The notes under the pieces: generated by a model
What the model saw: the letters and a program-made list of their open reading frames with translations, nothing else
Told to the model about the DNA's origin: nothing
Databases searched by the model: none
Shown here: piece by piece, positions 1-7,170 of the stretch
Layout: every line of letters starts with the position of its first letter
How positions within the stretch are numbered: position 1 is the first letter of the stretch
Translations under genes and position numbers: made by a program
Source of the DNA: an archaeon
Lineage (GTDB): Archaea; Nanobdellota; Nanobdellia; SCGC-AAA011-G17; GW2011-AR17
Assembly (NCBI GenBank): GCA_023245975.1
Contig: JAHFJF010000002.1
Coordinates: forward strand, 1 to 23,802
Direction of reading: 5' to 3'
Length of the DNA: 23,802 bases

Positions 1-77
1 TCATCTGAAAAAAGATTTAATGGTTTAGCCATTTCTCTATAAGGACCCATTACAAATTCTTCTAATTTCTCAGTCAT
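1..77 (-). CDS. Partial CDS, last visible gene of the suf operon; not identified
   Basis: Only the first 25 codons are visible, beginning MTEKLEEFVMGPYREMAKPL, and the frame runs open off the left edge. The ATG lies one base past the sufC stop codon (79-81). It is preceded by a GGGTG Shine-Dalgarno-like stretch about six bases upstream, inside the end of sufC, so translation is probably coupled. Being the seventh gene in a tightly packed suf operon suggests a role linked to Fe-S or redox metabolism, but that is context only. The visible residues show no recognisable motif and I assign no function. Confidence 0.6.
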   Translation of the reverse strand, partial: MTEKLEEFVMGPYREMAKPLNLFSD

Positions 78-78
78 T

Positions 79-1146
79 TTATACACCCAAGGCTGTCCTT
101 AATTCTTCAGAAGGCTGCCACGGCGGTTCAAATGTAATATTTAGTTCAACATGCTCGACGCCTTTCTCTTTGATTCTCCTAGTAAGCTCATCAACCATCT
201 GCGGCCCAAATGGGCACATTGGAGAAGTGAATGTTAATAATATTTTCACAGTATCGCCAAGAATTTCCATATTATAAATCAGCCCAAGAGTCCATACATC
301 TATGTGCAGTTCAGGATCTTCATAGCCTTTGAAAACTTCAACAAGGTCTTCTTTTGTCAATGAATCTTTTACAGTCAATTCTTTTCTTTCGTTAGCAAGA
401 ACAGGCACAGCCTTCACGAACCTGTCAAAGCCTTCTTTTTCTATGGTCCTTGCAAGCTCAACATCTCCTTCCGATTTAACAATAAGGCCCTTGTCAATTA
501 CAGTTACCCAGTCTGGTTTCAGGTATTCAAGAAATCTGTTATAATGAGTTATCAACAGGACACCCATTCCCTTCTGCTTTAATTTATTTATTCCATCTGC
601 TACAATCTTAATTGCATCAACATCCAATCCGGAATCAGTCTCATCCAATAAGGCATATTTCGGCTCTATCATTGCAAGCTGTAAAATCTCAGCCCGTTTC
701 TTCTCTCCGCCAGAGAAGCCCTCATTCAAGTATCTTTTGCTAAAAGAAAAATCCATTTTCAGTTCAGTCATTTTGTCTTTGAGTATATTATTGAATTCTA
801 AAACATTATACTTCTTCCCGTGCAGGTTATTCAAGGCAGTCCTCAAGAAACTGTTCATTGTAACGCCAGTTACTTCTGATGGATATTGGAATGACAAGAA
901 TAATCCTTCTTTTGCTCTAACATTAGCTTTCTCGCTGGTTATGTCTTTCCCGTCTAATGCTATTTTACCTTGAGTAACTTTATATTTAGGATGGCCCATC
1001 AGTGTATTTGCCAAAGTGCTCTTACCAGAACCATTCGGTCCCATAAGAACATGCACTGTTCCTGGTTGCACAACTAAATCCAATCCCTTGATTATTTCAA
1101 CGCCATCTACTTCAACATGCAGGTTAACAACTTCCAGCTTCTTCAT
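79..1146 (-). CDS. sufC: SufC ATPase fused to a C-terminal SufT/MIP18 (DUF59) domain
   Basis: ABC-type ATPase of the SUF Fe-S assembly machine, acting in the cytosol with SufB and SufD. The ATPase part (about residues 1-250 of 355) has Walker A GPNGSGKST at 36-44, signature FSGGEKKR at 144-151, Walker B with the SufC-typical LLDETDSGLD at 166-175, and the H-loop His at 201. From about residue 262 it continues in the same frame into a DUF59/MIP18 domain (DPELHIDVWTLGLIYNMEI, then TSPMCPFGP with Cys 311). That domain is usually the separate protein SufT/PaaD, linked to Fe-S maturation or carriage. SufC alone is normally about 250 residues. I chose the ATG at 1146 because GGGGGAC precedes it; a TTG at 1173 is in frame but would lengthen the overlap with sufU. 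It still overlaps sufU by 23 bases. The fusion is seen directly; its function is inferred. Confidence 0.93.
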   Translation of the reverse strand: MKKLEVVNLHVEVDGVEIIKGLDLVVQPGTVHVLMGPNGSGKSTLANTLMGHPKYKVTQGKIALDGKDITSEKANVRAKEGLFLSFQYPSEVTGVTMNSFLRTALNNLHGKKYNVLEFNNILKDKMTELKMDFSFSKRYLNEGFSGGEKKRAEILQLAMIEPKYALLDETDSGLDVDAIKIVADGINKLKQKGMGVLLITHYNRFLEYLKPDWVTVIDKGLIVKSEGDVELARTIEKEGFDRFVKAVPVLANERKELTVKDSLTKEDLVEVFKGYEDPELHIDVWTLGLIYNMEILGDTVKILLTFTSPMCPFGPQMVDELTRRIKEKGVEHVELNITFEPPWQPSEELRTALGV

Positions 1147-1606
1147 CTTGTCCCCCGGTTTCAAACTGTTCAATTCCTCTTGACAATGCTTTCAATGACA
1201 ACAATGCACATTTCATTCTTACTATCCCTATAGGTATACCAAGCATGCCCAGGACCTCTTCCCTTTTTATATCTTTAGCCTCCTTTAGCTGCATGCCTTT
1301 TACCTTGTCAGTCAGCATAGAAATAGAAGCCTGGCTTATTGCGCATCCTTTTCCCACAAAGGAGATATCTGATATTTCCCCGCTGCTTACTTTGACATAT
1401 AGGGCAATATCATCGCCGCATAAAGGATTGAACTCTCGTCTTGAAAAAGTATAATCTTGCAAAACGCCAGTATTGTGCGGATACTTGTAATGATCTATTA
1501 TGTTTTCTTTGTACAGCTCTTCCTCTTCAGTTAAATTGCTGGGACCTACTTCATTACGGTCTATCAAGGCAGCTTCTTCCTGAGTCAAAGGAAATTTCTC
1601 GTTCAT
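1124..1606 (-). CDS. sufU: SufU/IscU-type Fe-S scaffold or sulfur-transfer protein
   Basis: A 160-residue member of the IscU/SufU/NifU-N family, which accepts sulfur from the cysteine desulfurase. The three family Cys positions are present: Cys63 in NPLCGDD, Cys88 in GKGCAIS and Cys133 in MKCALL. Asp65 in the CGDD motif is the usual fourth ligand. The 20 residues between the second and third Cys regions that mark Gram-positive-type SufU appear present (MQLKEAKDIKREEVLGMLGI), which favours SufU over IscU. The extra N-terminus of about 28 acidic residues is longer than usual. A further Cys is the last residue. Its start forms an ATGA overlap with the sufS stop, so translation is coupled. It lies directly after its expected partner sufS, as in bacterial sufCDSUB operons. 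Confidence 0.93.
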   Translation of the reverse strand: MNEKFPLTQEEAALIDRNEVGPSNLTEEEELYKENIIDHYKYPHNTGVLQDYTFSRREFNPLCGDDIALYVKVSSGEISDISFVGKGCAISQASISMLTDKVKGMQLKEAKDIKREEVLGMLGIPIGIVRMKCALLSLKALSRGIEQFETGGQDEEAGSC

Positions 1607-2841
1607 TTGAATATCTCCTTGGCTTTTTTTATTCCTTCAACCAAAATATCAACATCTTCTTTAGTATTATATACATAAAATGAAGCTCTGGTAGTGCTGT
1701 TTAATTTTAATGCAGACATCAATGGCATTGCGCAATGATGGCCGCCTCTTACCGCCACCCCGAACCGGTCTAATATTTCGCTTAAGTCATGAGGATGGAC
1801 TCCCTCCAATGTAAATGATACTGCACCGCCTCTTTCATCAATATTGCTCGGCCCGATTATCTTTAAGCCATCTATTTGTGACAACTTTTCCAAAGCATAT
1901 GATGTAATGAAAAGATCATGCTCAAACACTTTCCCCATCCCTAATTTTTGTAAATAGTAAATGGCAGCCGCTAACCCAACAGCTTCGGCTATGTTTGGCG
2001 TTCCAGCTTCAAATTTCCACGGAAGGTCATTCCAAGTAGAGTTTTCAAAAGTAACTTCGCTTATCATATCACCGCCATACAAGAAAGGTTTCATTTTTTC
2101 TAAAATCTCTTTTTTGCCATACAATACACCAATTCCCGTTGGCGCAAGCATCTTATGGCCGGAAAAAACCAAGAAATCACAATCCAGTTCCTTGACATTG
2201 ACTGGCATATGGGGGACAGATTGCGCTCCGTCAATAATCATGAAAGATCCATTTGCATGAGCCAATTTAGCTAATTCTTTTACATTATTTATTGTTCCGA
2301 GCACATTTGACATATGTACAATAGAAACTATCTTTGTTTTTGGTGTAATCAATCTTTTAGCAGCATCCATGTCAAGCCTGTAATTTTCTATGATGGGAAT
2401 GAACTTCAATGCCAAACCTTTCTCTTTTGCCAATTGCTGCCATGGGACTAAATTGCTATGATGCTCCATTTGGCTTAAAACAATTTCATCGCCAGGTTTC
2501 AATGTGCTTCCCAAAGAATAGGCCAAAAGGTTCAGGCTTTCTGTTGCGCTTTTTGTGAATATTACTTCTTCAAATTTTGCTCCTATGAATTTTGCAACAA
2601 CATCATGTGCGTGCTCGTATGCAGTAGTAGCCCTTTGTGATAACTGATAAACTCCCCTGTGCACATTTGCATTGTCTTTCTGGTAATAATTTGTCATTGC
2701 ATCAATTACTTCTTGGGGCTTTTGTGTAGTTGCGCCATTATCCATGTATGCAAGCCTCTTTCCGTTTACTGTCTGCTTCAATATCGGGAAATCATTAACC
2801 AATCTGCCGTCAAGAAGCTGTAAATTTTTAGTTACTTGCAT
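1603..2841 (-). CDS. sufS: SufS-type cysteine desulfurase (PLP enzyme)
   Basis: A group II cysteine desulfurase of 412 residues, the usual SufS length. It takes sulfur from L-cysteine, leaving alanine, and passes persulfide to SufU. Visible hallmarks are the N-terminal DNGATTQKP substrate region (34-42), ATESLN (99-104), the HH pair in SQMEHHSN (123-130), the PLP-binding Asp and Gln in IIDGAQSVPH (202-211), the Schiff-base Lys230 in FSGHKM, and the catalytic loop RGGHHCAMP with Cys370. The compact loop around Cys370 is the SufS rather than the IscS form. The gene overlaps sufD by 14 bases upstream and sufU by 4 bases downstream. No unusual residues were seen. Confidence 0.97.
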   Translation of the reverse strand: MQVTKNLQLLDGRLVNDFPILKQTVNGKRLAYMDNGATTQKPQEVIDAMTNYYQKDNANVHRGVYQLSQRATTAYEHAHDVVAKFIGAKFEEVIFTKSATESLNLLAYSLGSTLKPGDEIVLSQMEHHSNLVPWQQLAKEKGLALKFIPIIENYRLDMDAAKRLITPKTKIVSIVHMSNVLGTINNVKELAKLAHANGSFMIIDGAQSVPHMPVNVKELDCDFLVFSGHKMLAPTGIGVLYGKKEILEKMKPFLYGGDMISEVTFENSTWNDLPWKFEAGTPNIAEAVGLAAAIYYLQKLGMGKVFEHDLFITSYALEKLSQIDGLKIIGPSNIDERGGAVSFTLEGVHPHDLSEILDRFGVAVRGGHHCAMPLMSALKLNSTTRASFYVYNTKEDVDILVEGIKKAKEIFK

Positions 2842-4006
2842 TTTTCACCTCTATTGCTTCTTTGAATATTGTTTTCTTGTCTACCAAATCAAGCATTTTC
2901 TCTCGTAATTCTTCATTTTCCAATTCCCTGAACAATGGCTCGAGGAATCCAAGAAGTATCATTTTCTTCGCATCGTCTTCATTCAGGCCCCTTGAAAGCA
3001 GGTAGAATATCTGGTCTGGATCTAACTGGCCCATTGTCATGCCATGGGAGCATACAACTTCATCATTCTCAACATCTAATATGGGAACGGCATCACATTT
3101 GGCATTCTCACCAAGAAGTATAACATCAGATTTCTGATGCCCAATTGAGCCGTAAGCATTCTTATCTATTTTCACCGTTCCACGGAAGATTGATTTAGCA
3201 TAATCGTTCAATACTCCCCTGTTATGCATTGAAGATTCAGTATGATGTGTCTTATGAATTGATTCAATGTTAAGGTCAAACTGCTGTTTTCCATTGCCGA
3301 AGAAAACTCCGTATTTTTTAGTAATCGCGCCAGGAGCAATTAGCTCTGTCCTCATCCTCAATTGGCTGAATTTCCCGCCAAATGCAACATCAACCCACTT
3401 TATCTTTGCGTTCCCTTTTGCCTCGCCGCGTTTAACAGAGAAATTATAAGTCTTTTCATTAAGATTTTGTAATGAACAATATGTCAATTCAGAATTCTTT
3501 TCAGCGTAAACTTGTATAATCTGGCTTTTGAAATAAGCATCCCCAGAAGATTCAGAGATTTCTATCACGGCGGCCTTAGAATTCTCTTCCGCAATTATGA
3601 TTATGCTTTCAGATTTTGATTTTGAAATTAAATTGGAATTTATCAATATCGGCTTTGCTAGGGATATTCCTTTAGGGATTATTATTGCTAAGGCATCATT
3701 CAATACCGCATAATGCAAAGCAGTTAATTTATTCTCATTATAGCTTACTAATTTATCAAAATACTTGTCAAGAAAATCCTTCTCTGCGAATGCGAGATTA
3801 ACAATCTTTACCTTTAGGTCAGCATCAATCCTCAATTTATCTTTTGTATTGCTCTCTTTTAAGAGATCATCAATCTTAAGATCAGCCAAATCAACATAAA
3901 TCCCTAAGCCATATCTCAATATAGGCATCTCAAGGGAATGATATTTGTCAATAGCATTCTTCCTAATTGATTCCATTCCTTTCTCTTGTTTATTCGTTTC
4001 ATTCAT
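2828..4006 (-). CDS. sufD: SufD, SufB-like subunit of the SufBCD scaffold
   Basis: A 392-residue beta-helix protein of the SufB/SufD family that pairs with SufB in the cytosolic scaffold where clusters are built. The C-terminal family block reads NAKCDAVPIL then EVVCSHGMTMGQLDP, with His321 at the place of the functionally important SufD histidine known from E. coli, followed by QIFYLLSRGL. The variable N-terminus and the middle KIKWVDVAFGGKFSQLRMRT region fit SufD rather than SufB, which is encoded next door. The ATG at 4006 is 21 bases from the sufB stop, preceded by a weak GGGAC. A second ATG at 3976 is possible. It overlaps sufS by 14 bases. Confidence 0.93.
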   Translation of the reverse strand: MNETNKQEKGMESIRKNAIDKYHSLEMPILRYGLGIYVDLADLKIDDLLKESNTKDKLRIDADLKVKIVNLAFAEKDFLDKYFDKLVSYNENKLTALHYAVLNDALAIIIPKGISLAKPILINSNLISKSKSESIIIIAEENSKAAVIEISESSGDAYFKSQIIQVYAEKNSELTYCSLQNLNEKTYNFSVKRGEAKGNAKIKWVDVAFGGKFSQLRMRTELIAPGAITKKYGVFFGNGKQQFDLNIESIHKTHHTESSMHNRGVLNDYAKSIFRGTVKIDKNAYGSIGHQKSDVILLGENAKCDAVPILDVENDEVVCSHGMTMGQLDPDQIFYLLSRGLNEDDAKKMILLGFLEPLFRELENEELREKMLDLVDKKTIFKEAIEVKNASN

Positions 4007-4027
4007 TTTAGTCCCGCTGAAGAAAAG

Positions 4028-5452
4028 TTAAAATCCTTCCATTTCCAATTCTATTAGCTTGTTCAATTCGACTGCATATTCCAACGGCAAAGCCTTGACT
4101 ATCGGTTCTATGAACCCAGAAACAATCATCTGCATTGCCTGCTGTTCGCTTAAGCCACGGCTCATCAGGTAGAATATTTGCTCATCACCTATTTTTCCAA
4201 CAGTAGCTTCATGGCCGATGTTTACCTGATTGTTGTCTATCTTGTTGTAAGGATATGTTTTTGAAGAGGACTTATTATCGACAATCAATGCATCGCACTT
4301 TACGTTTGATTTTACATTGATAGCATTTGGTGTTACTTTTACTAAGCCCCTATAAGTAGAAATCCCTCCGCCCCTACTTATGCTTTTGGCTTGGATTATT
4401 GAGGTTGTATTTGGTGCTGCATGTATTACTTTAGAGCCTGTGTCTTGGTCTTGTCCTGGGCCGGCAAATGCTATGCCTAAACTTTCAGACCTTGCTCCTT
4501 CTCCGACTAAAACAGAACATGGATAGAGCATAGTTCGGCTCGATCCCATATTACCGTTTATCCATTCGACATGCGCACCCTTATGGACTATCGCTCGTTT
4601 TGTGTTCAGGTTGTAAACGTTTCTGCTCCAATTTTCTATAGATGAATATCTCATTTTTGCTCCAGGAAGAACATGAAGTTCGACGCAGCCGGCATGCAAT
4701 GAATTGGAACTGTAACTCGGAGAGCTGCACCCTTCAATATAATGCAGTTCTGCTCCCTCATCGACGATAATTAAAGTATGTTCAAACTGTCCGCCTTTTT
4801 GTGCATTCATTCTGAAATAAGCTTGAAGAGGAAGTTCTACTTTTACGTTTTTAGGCACATAGATAAATGTTCCACCTGACCACACTGCAGCATGCAGCAT
4901 TATGAATTTATGATCATTGACTGGAATGCAGCTTGTCATGAAATATTTTTTTACAAGCTCAGGATATTTATGAACTGCAACATCCATGTTTTCAAAAATA
5001 ACTCCTTTTTCTTTCAGTGATTTTTCTATATTGTGGTAAACAACTGAGCTATCATATTGCGCACCAACTCCAGACAATGCCTTCTTTTCAGCTTCAGGAA
5101 TTCCCAATCTGTCAAAAGTTTTCTTGATTTCTTCAGGGACTTCATCCCAGTTGCTAGTTTCTTTAGCATTTGGATCTACATAATAGACAATTTCTTCAGG
5201 ATTCAGTTTAGACAAGTCAGGGCCCCATGTAGGCATAGGGGTTTCCAAGAATAATTTCAAGCCTTGCAATCTTTTTTGCAATATCCAATCCGGCTCATTC
5301 TTCGTTTTTGATATCATTTTTACAACTTCTTCATTTATTCCCGGCTTGGCAACAAATTTGGACTTATGGTCATCAGCATGATCGTATAAATCTCGATTGA
5401 TGTCTATATTCAAATGCTTCTTTTCTTTAATCTCAACCGTTTCTGTTTTCAT
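4028..5452 (-). CDS. sufB: SufB, core scaffold subunit of SufBCD
   Basis: A 474-residue SufB, the usual length. It contains the family stretches WSGGTFIYVPKNV (191-203), EGCSSPSYSSNSLHAGCVE (240-258) and the C-terminal SNVKCDALIVDNKS. Cys386 sits at the position of the E. coli SufB cysteine that receives sulfur, and the following NIGHEATVGKIGDEQIFYL block holds His414. It acts with SufC and SufD as the ATP-dependent cluster assembly scaffold. The start codon shares ATGA with the stop of the upstream HTH gene, so the regulator and the assembly genes are translationally coupled. The order regulator-B-D-S-U-C differs from the common bacterial C-B-D-S-U order; here sufC is at the distal end. Confidence 0.97.
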   Translation of the reverse strand: MKTETVEIKEKKHLNIDINRDLYDHADDHKSKFVAKPGINEEVVKMISKTKNEPDWILQKRLQGLKLFLETPMPTWGPDLSKLNPEEIVYYVDPNAKETSNWDEVPEEIKKTFDRLGIPEAEKKALSGVGAQYDSSVVYHNIEKSLKEKGVIFENMDVAVHKYPELVKKYFMTSCIPVNDHKFIMLHAAVWSGGTFIYVPKNVKVELPLQAYFRMNAQKGGQFEHTLIIVDEGAELHYIEGCSSPSYSSNSLHAGCVELHVLPGAKMRYSSIENWSRNVYNLNTKRAIVHKGAHVEWINGNMGSSRTMLYPCSVLVGEGARSESLGIAFAGPGQDQDTGSKVIHAAPNTTSIIQAKSISRGGGISTYRGLVKVTPNAINVKSNVKCDALIVDNKSSSKTYPYNKIDNNQVNIGHEATVGKIGDEQIFYLMSRGLSEQQAMQMIVSGFIEPIVKALPLEYAVELNKLIELEMEGF

Positions 5453-5859
5453 TGTATGCAGCCCCCTGTAAGGCAGTTGCTTGCAACAAGGCAGCCTACT
5501 GCTTTCGGTTCACAGTTTTCAGGAACTTCTGAGAATTGTTTGTGTATCTTGCATAGCACATCGCTGTTTCTTAATAAAGTCAGGATAGTCTGTGTTTCTT
5601 TCATATAGCTGAATCTATCTTTTATTTTTAGTGCAGACTTCTTTATTTCTTCCAAAGTCTTTTCATCAAAATCTATTTGGTGTGCACGCTTTTCGCTTGT
5701 GTATTGGCTTATAGAGGCAGTCGTAATTCCTAGCAATTGAGCAATGTCCTTCTGCTTCATTCCCTGCTCTTTCATGTAAATAGCAAAATATCTCCTTAAA
5801 GTTGGCAATATATAGAAAGTTTCTATTTCTTGTGGGTGCAATAGCATTTTGTTAACCAT
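5449..5859 (-). CDS. HTH transcription regulator with C-terminal Cys cluster; probable suf autoregulator
   Basis: A 136-residue protein with an N-terminal helix-turn-helix (about 34-56: MKQKDIAQLLGITTASISQY) preceded by ILPTLRRYFAIYM. This resembles the archaeal COG2522-type regulators, from memory rather than a search. The C-terminal 34 residues hold five cysteines at 103, 116, 123, 129 and 134, enough to bind an Fe-S cluster. As first gene of the suf operon, coupled to sufB by ATGA, it is a good candidate for an Fe-S-sensing repressor comparable in role, not in sequence, to bacterial IscR or SufR. The start could be the ATG at 5859, which is close to the predicted transcription start (leaderless), or the ATG at 5847. 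The sensing role is inference. Confidence 0.85.
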   Translation of the reverse strand: MVNKMLLHPQEIETFYILPTLRRYFAIYMKEQGMKQKDIAQLLGITTASISQYTSEKRAHQIDFDEKTLEEIKKSALKIKDRFSYMKETQTILTLLRNSDVLCKIHKQFSEVPENCEPKAVGCLVASNCLTGGCIQ

Positions 5860-5866
5860 AGTTAAC
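5851..5866. promoter_or_regulatory. GTTAAC-N4-GTTAAC dyad at the suf start, putative operator
   Basis: Two GTTAAC hexamers, each palindromic, flank a CATA spacer. The dyad covers the start codon of the HTH gene and the predicted transcription start, where a bound dimer would block transcription. Binding by the operon's own HTH protein is inference. Confidence 0.5.
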
Positions 5867-5880
5867 GGAAATTAAAAAGA

Positions 5881-5890
5881 AGTATATAAA
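5881..5890 (-). promoter_or_regulatory. TATA box of the suf operon
   Basis: On the minus strand this reads TTTATATACT. Its centre is about 27 bases from the ATG at 5859, which predicts a leaderless or nearly leaderless transcript. It is the only clear promoter upstream of the seven-gene operon. Confidence 0.6.
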
Positions 5891-5915
5891 GTTTATGTAT
5901 TGTGAGGTTATAAGC

Positions 5916-6248
5916 CTATAAAGTAGATTTTAGTGGCTTTCCGTCCTTAACATAAACTGCCTTGTAATCAGGCAAAAGCCTTCCGAAGATATCAAATGCC
6001 TCTTCTATCCGTATTTCAGAATATTTACCAAAATCTTTTACCTTTTCTACAAGTTCAGAATCAGTAAATGGCATTGCTCTCTTTTTGTATGAAAAATTCT
6101 GATAATTGAAATATCCCTCTGAATCTCTTTCTGCTTCAATTTCATAGCCGGAAAACAAGGATATATTTGTAAAAAACCTATAGCCTTCATCTTCCAAGCT
6201 TTCTTGCAAATAGCTTTTTATTATTTGTAATCCTTCAAGCATTACCAT
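5916..6248 (-). CDS. Hypothetical protein coupled to peroxiredoxin
   Basis: A 110-residue soluble protein without cysteines, signal peptide or membrane segment. I do not recognise the family. The N-terminal half is predicted helix then beta (LEGLQIIKSYLQESLEDEGY, then ISLFSGYEIEAERDSEGYF), and the middle is rich in aromatic residues (YFNYQNFSYKK). It begins two bases after the peroxiredoxin stop, with a GGGA about ten bases upstream, so it is almost certainly co-transcribed with that gene. A second ATG two codons in (6242) is an alternative start. A role in peroxide defence would be a guess from position. Confidence 0.7.
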   Translation of the reverse strand: MVMLEGLQIIKSYLQESLEDEGYRFFTNISLFSGYEIEAERDSEGYFNYQNFSYKKRAMPFTDSELVEKVKDFGKYSEIRIEEAFDIFGRLLPDYKAVYVKDGKPLKSTL

Positions 6249-6250
6249 AT

Positions 6251-6826
6251 TCAGATCTTCCCTACCAAGTCAACGCCGGGCTTCAATGTTTCTTTTCCAG
6301 GCACCCATGATGCAGGGCACACCAATCCAGGATGTTCCCTTACATGTTTTGCTGCTTCAACTTTTCTTAATAATTCAGCTGAGCTTCTCCCTATACTGTT
6401 GTCATGCAGCTCATATGCTTTCAACACTCCATCTGGATCAACTATGAATGTTCCCCGCAAGCTCAATCCTTCCCCTTCAATATAAGTACCATAAGCCTTG
6501 CACATGCTGCCATCTGTATCTGCAAGCATCGGATAATTTATTTTTTTGATAGTTGGAGAAGAATCATGCCATGCCTTGTGTGTAAAGGCAGTGTCTGTAC
6601 TTACGCTCAATACTTCTACATTTAATGCCTTGAACCTCTCATAGTTATCAGCTAATTCGCCAAGTTCAGTAGGACATATGAAAGTGAAGTCTGCAGGATA
6701 GAATACTAAAACTACCCATTTTCCTCGGTAATCTTTAAGGCTTATTTTTTTTATTTCTTCATTCTGAAAAGCATTAACTGTGAATTCTGGTGCTGGTTGA
6801 TTTACGACTGCTGTTTTTTCCGTCAT
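6251..6826 (-). CDS. 2-Cys peroxiredoxin (AhpC/Prx1 type)
   Basis: A 191-residue thiol peroxidase that reduces hydrogen peroxide and organic peroxides in the cytosol. The peroxidatic Cys51 lies in FYPADFTFICPTE, with the active-site Pro and Thr. Arg124 in LRGTFIVDPDG matches the conserved arginine region. The resolving Cys170 lies in the C-terminal GLVCPASW, the typical 2-Cys Prx1/AhpC signature. Length and motifs are normal for the family. No dedicated AhpF-like reductase is adjacent, so the electron donor is not shown here. A GGAGG ribosome site stands eight bases before the ATG. It lies just upstream of the Fe-S operon on the same strand but has its own promoter. Confidence 0.95.
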   Translation of the reverse strand: MTEKTAVVNQPAPEFTVNAFQNEEIKKISLKDYRGKWVVLVFYPADFTFICPTELGELADNYERFKALNVEVLSVSTDTAFTHKAWHDSSPTIKKINYPMLADTDGSMCKAYGTYIEGEGLSLRGTFIVDPDGVLKAYELHDNSIGRSSAELLRKVEAAKHVREHPGLVCPASWVPGKETLKPGVDLVGKI

Positions 6827-6870
6827 TTTTATTGCCTCCAGTAAGAGTTTAGTAGTCTTTTTAACTGCTC

Positions 6871-6880
6871 ATTTATAAGT
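6871..6880 (-). promoter_or_regulatory. TATA box of the peroxiredoxin operon
   Basis: Minus strand ACTTATAAAT, with a predicted start of transcription near 6850 and a leader of about 25 bases carrying the GGAGG site at 6836-6840. Confidence 0.55.
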
Positions 6881-6885
6881 ATTAT

Positions 6886-6932
6886 GGAAATTAACATTAA
6901 ATTTCCGAAATCACCAAAAGATTTTCGAAATT
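6886..6932. promoter_or_regulatory. Array of GAAAT/ATTTC half-sites between prx and relBE
   Basis: The stretch contains an inverted repeat GGAAATT-N7-AATTTCC (6886-6906), an 11-base dyad ATTTCCGAAAT (6901-6911) and a second dyad ATTTTCGAAATT (6921-6932). The last two start exactly 20 bases apart, about two helical turns. The array lies upstream of both divergent promoters, so a dimeric regulator bound here could affect either. No regulator is identified. Confidence 0.45.
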
Positions 6933-6944
6933 CACTCCAAAAGG

Positions 6945-6953
6945 CATATAAAC
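6945..6953 (+). promoter_or_regulatory. TATA box of the relBE-like operon
   Basis: CATATAAAC, centred about 27 bases before the ATG at 6976, implying a leaderless antitoxin mRNA. No Shine-Dalgarno sequence is present before the ATG, which agrees. Confidence 0.55.
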
Positions 6954-6959
6954 TTTAAA

Positions 6960-6973
6960 TGGAATATATTCCA
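6960..6973. promoter_or_regulatory. Perfect 14-base palindrome, putative antitoxin operator
   Basis: TGGAATATATTCCA is a perfect dyad lying between the TATA box and the antitoxin start codon, ending two bases before the ATG. This is where a toxin-antitoxin complex would bind to repress its own operon. The binding partner is inferred. Confidence 0.55.
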
Positions 6974-6975
6974 AT

Positions 6976-7170
6976 ATGGCAAATGGAACAATAAAACACA
7001 TGAATGAAGACCTAGAAGTTTTAAAAAGAGATATCGCAGTAATAAAGCATATTCTCTCAGAAGATGAGAAATTAACAGATAAAACAAGAAAATTGTTAGA
7101 AGAAGCACGCAAGACACCAAAGAGTAAATATATCTCTCAAGAAGCATTAAAAAAGAAACTTCTAAGATGA
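6976..7170 (+). CDS. RelB-like antitoxin
   Basis: A 64-residue, highly charged and mostly helical protein (for example DLEVLKRDIAVIKHILSEDE and KTRKLLEEARKTP). It is encoded just before a RelE-like toxin with an ATGA overlap (7167-7170). Gene order, size and coupling are typical of archaeal RelB-type antitoxins, whose free C-terminus wraps around the toxin. Here the C-terminal part (about 40-64) is rich in Lys and Arg. I do not see a clear DNA-binding fold in the N-terminus, so the family call rests mainly on the partner. The palindrome just upstream suggests autoregulation. Confidence 0.8.
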   Translation: MANGTIKHMNEDLEVLKRDIAVIKHILSEDEKLTDKTRKLLEEARKTPKSKYISQEALKKKLLR

